Assembly: GCF_018139565.1 (NCBI RefSeq) | Contig: NZ_JAGSPK010000003.1 | Span: 124,001 to 188,000, forward strand | DNA: 64,000 bases | DNA from: Cognatundibacterium rivi | GTDB lineage: Bacteria > Pseudomonadota > Gammaproteobacteria > Burkholderiales > Burkholderiaceae_D | Direction of reading: 5' to 3' | Part shown: piece by piece, positions 58,015-64,000 of the stretch | Layout of the letters: every line of letters starts with the position of its first letter | Position numbering within the stretch: position 1 is the stretch's first letter | Position numbers and translations under genes: made by a program | The notes under the pieces: generated by a model | Told to the model about the DNA's origin: nothing | The model's database searches: none | The model's input: the letters and a program-made list of their open reading frames with translations, nothing else

Positions 58015-58620
58015 TTACTTTCTGGCGCTGTGAACAACGTCAACAAATTTGACGGCCTGTTGTTCCATATCGACCACGAGACTATCGACCAGGGCTCGGA
58101 AATGGCGATAAGCGACCAGCGCCGGCATCGCGATCAGCAGACCAAAACCCGTGTTGTACAAGGCCACCGAAATACCATGCGCCAATTGCGCCGGATTCGC
58201 GCCGGTCGCCGTTTGCGAACCGAAAATTTCTATCATCCCAACCACCGTACCGAACAAGCCCATCAGCGGCGCCAATGAAGCTATCGTGCCCAGTGTCGTC
58301 AGGAAACGTTCGAGCTCATGTGCGACCGCAGCACCAGCTTCTTCGATGGACTCTTTCATCACTTCGCGTGGCGCGCTGACGTTGCGCAAACCCGCAGCCA
58401 GCACTTTACCCAAAGGGGAATTGCCTGCAAGTTGTTGTATCACTTCCGGCTTTACCTTACCTGACTGATACACCCGTATCACTTCATCAAGCAGCGTCGC
58501 TGGCAGAATTTTATTGCGGCGCAAGGAAAAACTGCGCTCAATAATCAGCGTTAAGGCGATCACAGAAGAAATCAACAACAGATAAATAGGCCAGCCGGCG
58601 GCTTGAATAATGGCGAACAA
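58015..58620 (-). CDS. exbB: ExbB/TolQ-type proton channel protein
   Basis: 201 residues from a TTG at 58620, with AGGAG seven bases away. Three membrane helices; the MotA/TolQ/ExbB core has PLMGLFGTVVGMIEIF and NPAQLAHGISVALYNTGFGLLIAMPAL, the proton-channel helices. It pairs with the downstream exbD. The 1.1-kb repeat-filled gap lies directly upstream. Confidence 0.93.
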   Translation of the reverse strand: MFAIIQAAGWPIYLLLISSVIALTLIIERSFSLRRNKILPATLLDEVIRVYQSGKVKPEVIQQLAGNSPLGKVLAAGLRNVSAPREVMKESIEEAGAAVAHELERFLTTLGTIASLAPLMGLFGTVVGMIEIFGSQTATGANPAQLAHGISVALYNTGFGLLIAMPALVAYRHFRALVDSLVVDMEQQAVKFVDVVHSARK

Positions 58621-58720
58621 AGCGCACTCCTAGTAGGTTCAGAAATCCAACCCCGCAATGTAGCGCTTTGTGTGCTGACGGGCAAGGGTACTGATGAAAA
58701 AAACGACGTCTGTGCATATC

Positions 58721-59765
58721 TCTCATGTTTTACACAAAATCTGTGCGCAAGCTTGTGGATAAGTATGGCATAGCACCGTAAGCCTTTGAAATAAAAAAGA
58801 TTTCCGATAACGCTCAAGAATTAGGCAACGTTGATCGGGGTAGATACCGGGTTTTTCCGGCCATATTTTTTCCTATTTCTGCACACTTTATGTGGACAAG
58901 CTTGTGCACAAGCGCTGCGAAACAAGTTAAGTCCCTGATTTATAAATAGATTAATCTTCTGCAAATTATTTAGGCAAAGTGCTTTTTTTCAGTCATTTTG
59001 CTCAAAATAACAGCAAGGCTGCGCATGCAGTGGACAACTCCATTGTTTTGCACAAATTATGTGGACAAATTTGTGCAGAATGCCGAAAAAGATCTGCAAT
59101 TAATTGATTTATATAGATAAATATAATCAGCTTAAAAATTGGGCAAATCCGGTTTTGAGGCGATTCAATACCTTTTTATCATCATGAAACCGATAGCATT
59201 CAGCCGCTGTCGGGGATAACTCTGACTTTTTGCACATTTTTTGTGGACAACATTGTGAAAAAGACTGGGGAATCACATTAAGTCCATGATTTATATCAAC
59301 TATTTTATAAAGCCTGTTTTTTAAGCACGGACTAAAAAGATGAGATCACAAAGAAATAATTACTTACAAAGCAAGTTTTTCTGTGAACAAGTCCATTTTT
59401 CTCACATTTTTTGTGGACAAGACTGTGCAAAAGGAAAAGAAAACGCACTAACTCCATGATTTTATTCAGAAATACTGTTCTGCATAAAATATAAGCAAAA
59501 CCTGGTTTCCGTCACTGCGCTGAAGATACCCACAGTTTATGCACTTATTCTGTGGATAAGTTTGTGCACAAGCCTTGTATCGTTCTGTAACTCCTTTGAT
59601 TTGTAAGGATTTTTTCATATTGCCTGATTTACTTGCAGAGAGATAGATAATAAAAATCAAGGACTTATATTCGGAATTTGCATTTCTTTTGACTTATGAC
59701 TGTCGTAATGACATGCTGGAGACCGCCACAAGCTTCTGTGGACAGCTTTTTTGATTGTATGCCAC
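58721..59765. repeat. Degenerate tandem array of TGTGGACAA/TGTGGATAA units
   Basis: A 1.1-kb AT-rich gap without a gene, divergent promoters at both ends. Core boxes TGTGGAYAA start at 58891, 59060, 59242, 59412 and 59551 (spacing 169, 182, 170, 139), with outliers at 58754 (a perfect DnaA box in reverse, TGTGGATAA) and 59737 (TGTGGACAG). Most core boxes sit in a dyad GCACA...TGTGC; at 59050-59076 it is perfect (GCACAAATT / AATTTGTGC). A second box like GTGGACAAC lies 30 bases before three of the cores. The block (A)CTCCATGATTTATA follows at +39 or +40, and GGCAAA..TGGTTTT at about +70 to +82. The common phase shows that whole units were duplicated. Confidence 0.82.
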
Positions 59766-61130
59766 ATGAACACTGAATCCCGCCCTTCAAACTCAATTGC
59801 GACAAGCGCTGTCATCAGTGTTTCGGCGCTCAACAGCGCCGTAGCTCAATTATTGGAACGCAATATCCCGCTGACCTGGGTTTCCGGCGAAATATCGAAT
59901 TTCACCCGCGCCAGCTCTGGACATTGGTATTTCACTCTCAAAGACAGCGCGGCTCAGGTACGTGCAGTCATGTTTCGTGGCCGCGCCCAGTATGCGGATT
60001 TCCAACCGCGCGAGGGCGATAAAGTCGAGGTGCGGGCACTGGTGACGCTGTATGCGCCGCGCGGTGATTATCAGCTCAGCGTCGAAGCGATACGTCGTGC
60101 CGGGGTCGGCAACCTGTATGAAGCTTTTTTACGTCTGAAGGCGCAACTGACTCAGGAGGGCTTATTTGATCCTGAGCGCAAACGCGCGCTACCCGTTTTT
60201 CCAAAAACCATAGGCATCGTCACCAGCCCGCAGGCAGCCGCATTGCGCGATGTGCTGACGACGCTGCGGCGCCGGGTGCCGCAGATTCAGGTCATCTTGT
60301 ATCCGACGCCGGTACAAGGCGAAGGCGCCGGTGCCAAAATTGCCCAGGCAATCGCCACTGCTGCCGCACGCGAAGAATGCGATGTGCTGCTGGTCTGCCG
60401 CGGTGGTGGCAGCATAGAAGATTTGTGGGCATTCAATGAAGAAATCATCGCCCGCACCATCGCCAACTGCCCCATGCCAGTGATTGCCGGCATCGGCCAT
60501 GAAACCGACTTTACGATTGCCGACTTCGCCGCCGATATCCGCGCTGCAACGCCAACGGCCGCCGCAGAACTTGCCGCCACACCGCGTGCCGACTGGATCG
60601 CCGGGCTAGAACAGCAACAACACCGTATGCAAAGAGCAATGCGCCGACAAATAGCGACCCAGAATCAGACGCTGGACTGGCTGTCCCGTCGTCTGCTGAG
60701 TCCGGCGGCAGCGATCAATTTAAAACGACAGCAATTGCAGCATTGTCTGCAAACGCTGCGTTACAGCAGCGGCATTCCCTTGCAACGTTCACGCCATGCA
60801 CTGGCGCAGCTGGATATGCGGCTGAAAAGCCAGCGCCCTGATGTGCATTCGGCACGTACACAATTAAACGAACTCCGACATCGGCTGCAGCAATGCCAAC
60901 GCCACGCGCTTTCGCAGCAACGCCAACAACTCAGCGCGCTGCAGACACAGCTGGAATTACTGAATCCGCAACGCACGCTGGATCGTGGTTACGCGATTAT
61001 CCGCGACCACAAAGGCAAACTCCTGCGTTCAACTCAAGAGTTACACCCGCAAAGCCTGATCAACATCCATCTGGCAAACGGCAGTGCTGAAGTGGGCATC
61101 AGCAGCGTCCAGACCAGTCTGGATCAGTGA
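59766..61130 (+). CDS. xseA: Exodeoxyribonuclease VII large subunit
   Basis: 454 residues from the ATG at 59766. An N-terminal OB-fold ([28 protein letters not shown]) and the catalytic domain with [34 protein letters not shown], and [32 protein letters not shown] are full. A long Gln/Arg-rich coiled coil and a C-terminal [15 protein letters not shown] complete it. With XseB it degrades single-stranded DNA. The last unit of the upstream repeat array ends next to its start. Confidence 0.95.
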   Translation: MNTESRPSNSIATSAVISVSALNSAVAQLLERNIPLTWVSGEISNFTRASSGHWYFTLKDSAAQVRAVMFRGRAQYADFQPREGDKVEVRALVTLYAPRGDYQLSVEAIRRAGVGNLYEAFLRLKAQLTQEGLFDPERKRALPVFPKTIGIVTSPQAAALRDVLTTLRRRVPQIQVILYPTPVQGEGAGAKIAQAIATAAAREECDVLLVCRGGGSIEDLWAFNEEIIARTIANCPMPVIAGIGHETDFTIADFAADIRAATPTAAAELAATPRADWIAGLEQQQHRMQRAMRRQIATQNQTLDWLSRRLLSPAAAINLKRQQLQHCLQTLRYSSGIPLQRSRHALAQLDMRLKSQRPDVHSARTQLNELRHRLQQCQRHALSQQRQQLSALQTQLELLNPQRTLDRGYAIIRDHKGKLLRSTQELHPQSLINIHLANGSAEVGISSVQTSLDQ

Positions 61131-61310
61131 TGACAAAATATGCGACCGGCATGACACGTTCAGCGACCGCTGACATAAGCTTGCGACCGCTTCCTGATCC
61201 GAAAATCGCACAGTTGCGCTGCAAGCTTTTGCACAAACGCTTACAATGGTCGTTTTACCCGTTCGTAGTCATAAAACGGAACCCACTGAAGAAAACTAAA
61301 AGGACACATC

Positions 61311-61889
61311 ATGGAACATACCTTACCGGCATTGCCCTATGCATTGGACGCTCTGGCTCCGCACATTTCCAAAGAAACACTGGAATATCACTACGGCAAA
61401 CATCACCAGACTTATGTGACCAACCTGAACAACCTGATCAAAGGTACAGAGTTCGAAAATTCCACACTCGAAGAAATCGTTAAAAAATCTTCCGCTGGCG
61501 TCTTCAACAATGCTGCGCAAATCTGGAATCACACTTTCTACTGGAATGGCCTGAAACCGAATGGCGGCGGCGCTCCTACTGGTGCACTGGCTGACGCGAT
61601 CAACGCAAAATGGGGTTCTTTCGATGCATTCAAAGAAGCCTTCAATAAATCCGCAGTCGGCAATTTCGGTTCTTCATGGACATGGCTGGTGAAAAAAGCG
61701 GACGGTACATTGGATATCGTCAACACATCGAATGCAGCGACACCACTGACAACAACAGACAAACCACTGATCACCTGCGATCTGTGGGAACACGCTTACT
61801 ACATCGACTACCGCAATGCGCGTCCAAAATATCTGGAAGCATTCTGGGCGTTGGTTAACTGGGATTTCGCTGCAGCGAACCTGGCGTAA
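61311..61889 (+). CDS. sodB: Superoxide dismutase (Fe)
   Basis: 192 residues from the ATG at 61311 (AAAGGA upstream). Metal ligands: His in [11 protein letters not shown], His in [14 protein letters not shown], Asp and His in [13 protein letters not shown]. The sequence AAQIWNH..FYW and FGSSWTWLV are those of iron-type rather than manganese SODs. Cytoplasmic, removes superoxide. Monocistronic with a strong terminator. Confidence 0.95.
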   Translation: MEHTLPALPYALDALAPHISKETLEYHYGKHHQTYVTNLNNLIKGTEFENSTLEEIVKKSSAGVFNNAAQIWNHTFYWNGLKPNGGGAPTGALADAINAKWGSFDAFKEAFNKSAVGNFGSSWTWLVKKADGTLDIVNTSNAATPLTTTDKPLITCDLWEHAYYIDYRNARPKYLEAFWALVNWDFAAANLA

Positions 61890-61930
61890 GTTACCGTGTT
61901 ACCGGGTCTGTTCTGACATCAGTTGGAACA

Positions 61931-61978
61931 GATGAAAAAAACCTGTGCATGTTTCGGCATCACAGGTTTTTTTTCATC
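61931..61978 (+). terminator. sodB terminator
   Basis: GATGAAAAAAACCTGTG / CACAGGTTTTTTTTCATC: a long stem with A and T runs, 41 bases after sodB. Could act in both directions. Confidence 0.9.
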
Positions 61979-62104
61979 TATACCCAAAATGCTTTATGCG
62001 AAGATATAAAAAAATGGTCGCCAATATCCGGTAACGACGCTCGTATCCCAAACCCGGGCGACAATAAAAAACCAATACATCCACCCTGAACGAATGAATC
62101 TCGT

Positions 62105-62977
62105 ATGCAATCAAACCAGAGTTTGTTACTGAAATCTTTGCCCGCTACTTTCATCTTTATCTGGGCATCCGGCTATGTGGTCGCCAAGTACGGTCTGCCT
62201 TATGCAGAGCCACTGACATTTTTGTGCATGCGCTATCTGGGCGTGGTCGTTATGATGCTGACGCTCGCGATACTCATGCGCGCACCGTGGCCCGCCCGCA
62301 AAGATCTGTTGCCGATTGCCATCGCCGGCATACTGATGCAAGCCTTGTATCTCGGCGGTATCTGGTGCGCCGTGAAGCTCGGCATGCCAGCTGGTGTGGC
62401 AGCGCTGATCGCTAATATCCAACCCATACTGACAGCGGTCATGGGGCCGTTCATCGGCGAGCGCATACGTGGCAAACAATGGCTGGGGCTGGCTTTCGGT
62501 ATCGCTGGTGTGGGTCTGGTGGTGGCGAACAAAATTTCTGTCGTCGCTTTGTCGCTGACCAGTGTCAGTCTGGCAGTGATGGCCTTATTTGCGATGACGA
62601 TAGGCACGCTGTATCAGAAAAAAACCTGCCCTTCGTTTGATGTACGGACCGGGCAAGTAATTCAATTTGCGGCGTCGCTGTTGGTGACCGCACCATTTGC
62701 ATGGATGCTGGAAACGCAAACCATCCTATGGACGCCACAATTTTTCGGTGCACTCGCATGGTCCGTTCTGGTGTTATCCGGTATCGGAATCTCCGTTTTG
62801 TACATCATGATACGGCACGGCGAAGCAACCAAAGTCACCAGCTATATGTATCTGGTACCTGCCGTCACTGCTGCGATGGCGTGGCTGATGTTTGGTGAGC
62901 AATTCACCATGATCGCATTAGCAGGTATGTGTATCGCGCTGGCGGGTGTGGCCTTAGTCGTCAGACCGGCACGCTGA
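62105..62977 (+). CDS. EamA/DMT-family membrane transporter
   Basis: 290 residues with ten membrane helices in two EamA repeats. FIWASGYVVAKYGLPYAEPLTFLCMRY and LGGIWCAVKLGMPAGVAALIANIQPILTAV are in the first; the second ends FGEQFTMIALAGMCIALAGVALVV. The drug/metabolite transporter superfamily exports amino acids, metabolites or drugs; the substrate is not predictable. Confidence 0.9.
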   Translation: MQSNQSLLLKSLPATFIFIWASGYVVAKYGLPYAEPLTFLCMRYLGVVVMMLTLAILMRAPWPARKDLLPIAIAGILMQALYLGGIWCAVKLGMPAGVAALIANIQPILTAVMGPFIGERIRGKQWLGLAFGIAGVGLVVANKISVVALSLTSVSLAVMALFAMTIGTLYQKKTCPSFDVRTGQVIQFAASLLVTAPFAWMLETQTILWTPQFFGALAWSVLVLSGIGISVLYIMIRHGEATKVTSYMYLVPAVTAAMAWLMFGEQFTMIALAGMCIALAGVALVVRPAR

Positions 62978-63000
62978 CATAAAAATGAAGACTGAAAATC

Positions 63001-63034
63001 AAAAGGCCTGAAACCGACGTGTTTCAGGCCTTTT
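63001..63034. terminator. Bidirectional terminator
   Basis: AAAAGGCCTGAAAC / GTTTCAGGCCTTTT: a perfect 14-bp stem with a six-base loop, between the EamA gene (+) and the ABC permease (-). Confidence 0.93.
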
Positions 63035-63040
63035 TAACGA

Positions 63041-63970
63041 TCACTCGCGATAATTCCGCATACGGATCGCACCGTAAATGAACAATGCACCGACCAGCAC
63101 TCCGCACCAGATATTCAGATGCAGGAATGTATCCCAGCTATCCGTTGGTGTAGACCGCATTGCATCTAACACATGTTTAAAATCATAATGCTGACGGATA
63201 AATTCGCCATTCAATAACCAACTGAATGGCAACAGACTGAACAGCATACGCCCCAGCCACAAATAGGCAAAAGGATCGAGCGTTACATTCAGCGATTTGC
63301 AGAGCAGAACCAGCAGAAAAAAGACGGCGACCGGCCCCAGTACTGCCCACAAACCGCCCCGTTTGGTCAGCACGCTGGAGACCAGTAACAACCAACCCAC
63401 CGTTGGTAATGACCACAAAATAAACACGGGAAAAACTCTGATGGCATCCAGAACCGGCGACCAGAGTCCTGCATGACTGAATACTGATAAAAACAGCCAG
63501 CGCCCTTGTAAAGCATGGCCAATACACACGATGCTTAACGCCAGAATATTGGAAATGACCGAAGCAAACAACATGAACAGAGGAAGAGCAATCACTCCGA
63601 ACAATACTTTGGCAAGTACCGACTGTGCGTCAGAGACAGGCAATGATTTCCAGAACAGAATGCTACGGTCTTTTCTTTCCTCACTCAGGGCTCCGGAAAA
63701 ATACGAGTACATGATAAAAATCATGGCAACGCAAAAACCGAACATCCGTCCAACCAAGCTATGTCCGGCAATGCCATCCACTTCTTTACTCAGTTGTTCT
63801 GCCGTCAGTACTGCACCTGGCAAGATGCGGGAAGTGTCTGGACTTTGCATCACGACGGCAGAAATAATTGCAGACACAACAGATAAAGCGATCAGAATCA
63901 AACCCGTCCGGATAAATAACTGACGGTTTTCCCACCATTCCCGCAACAATAAAAACTTCATCGTTTTCAT
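63041..63970 (-). CDS. ABC-2 type transporter permease
   Basis: 309 residues with six membrane helices. It opens MKTMKFLLLREWWENRQLFIRTGL and has a cytoplasmic loop LSEERKDRSILFWKSLPVSDAQSVLAKVLFG, the ABC-2 coupling pattern. GGAG lies eight bases before the ATG at 63970. The ATP-binding subunit should be the gene entering from the right edge. The substrate is unknown. Confidence 0.85.
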   Translation of the reverse strand: MKTMKFLLLREWWENRQLFIRTGLILIALSVVSAIISAVVMQSPDTSRILPGAVLTAEQLSKEVDGIAGHSLVGRMFGFCVAMIFIMYSYFSGALSEERKDRSILFWKSLPVSDAQSVLAKVLFGVIALPLFMLFASVISNILALSIVCIGHALQGRWLFLSVFSHAGLWSPVLDAIRVFPVFILWSLPTVGWLLLVSSVLTKRGGLWAVLGPVAVFFLLVLLCKSLNVTLDPFAYLWLGRMLFSLLPFSWLLNGEFIRQHYDFKHVLDAMRSTPTDSWDTFLHLNIWCGVLVGALFIYGAIRMRNYRE

Positions 63971-64000
63971 ACTTTATCTCCCTTCATCATCGCCACAAAT
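63967..64000 (-). CDS. Possible end of the partner ABC ATPase gene
   Basis: On the minus strand the sequence reads FVAMMKGDKV-stop with a TGA overlapping the permease ATG (ATGA). An overlap of this sort is usual for ABC ATPase-permease pairs. An alternative frame ends GDDEGR at 63974. Too short to be sure. Confidence 0.35.
   Translation of the reverse strand, partial: FVAMMKGDKV

Noticed and set aside
58721-59765. CRISPR array or chromosomal oriC in the repeat-filled gap.
   Set aside because: The units are degenerate with no identical direct repeats or uniform spacers, so it is not CRISPR. dnaA, dnaN, rpmH and gyrB are not here, so it is unlikely to be oriC itself.

Overview
The window is ordinary chromosome of a betaproteobacterium. 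Gene content and order (purN next to an RsmB/NOP methyltransferase, lpxK-Trm112-kdsB-adk, yhdP-nitrilase-tldD, fkpB-ispH, phasin, barnase/barstar pair) and the protein sequences point to Burkholderiales, most likely an Oxalobacteraceae of the Herminiimonas/Janthinobacterium type. That assignment is inference from recognition, not a database result. There are no rRNA or tRNA genes, IS elements, prophages or CRISPR arrays.

Layout. 0-6 kb: the end of an Uup-type ABC-F ATPase, a DUF4124-like exported protein, murB, the YajQ nucleotide-binding protein, a retropepsin-like protease, and aroG (DAHP synthase) preceded by an unusually clear Phe/Tyr leader peptide and attenuator. 6-18.7 kb, minus strand: a cellulose-synthesis locus read as bcsQ2 - gap - bcsD - bcsP-like - bcsQ - bcsA - bcsB - bcsC - small TPR protein. 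It has two full-length BcsQ ATPases and no bcsZ in the window. 18.7-25.4 kb: tldD, a nitrilase-family hydrolase and yhdP, then divergent glnE. 28.6-33.9 kb: an iron-uptake cluster with a Fur-like box (Fiu-type TonB receptor, FMN alpha-hydroxy-acid dehydrogenase, PiuC/YbiX oxygenase, PepSY-like protein, cytochrome b561). 34-37.3 kb: a PBP7-type endopeptidase, nitroreductase, thioesterase and phasin. 37.3-41.5 kb: livHMGF without a binding protein, behind a possible leader/attenuator. 41.5-44.2 kb: ispH, fkpB, radC, rpmB, rpmG. 44.3-52 kb: desaturase, MscS channel, RNA methyltransferase, purN, barstar, secreted RNase, patatin, SDR dehydrogenase. 52-58.6 kb: proton-pumping pyrophosphatase, adk, kdsB, Trm112-like, lpxK, exbD, exbB. 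59.8-64 kb: xseA, sodB, an EamA transporter and an ABC-2 permease.

Two non-coding structures deserve most attention. First, the 1.1 kb AT-rich gap between exbB and xseA holds at least five degenerate tandem units of about 140-180 bp. Each is built around a dyad containing TGTGGACAA or TGTGGATAA; the latter is a perfect DnaA box. Other conserved blocks sit at fixed offsets. It looks like a DnaA-titration or iteron-type locus. Second, an 80-90 bp intergenic repeat with ATACTCCCC/GGGGAGTAT ends and an internal hairpin occurs three times (2.1, 25.5 and 57.5 kb). Start codons were chosen from ribosome-binding sites where possible, so several differ from the longest reading frame.
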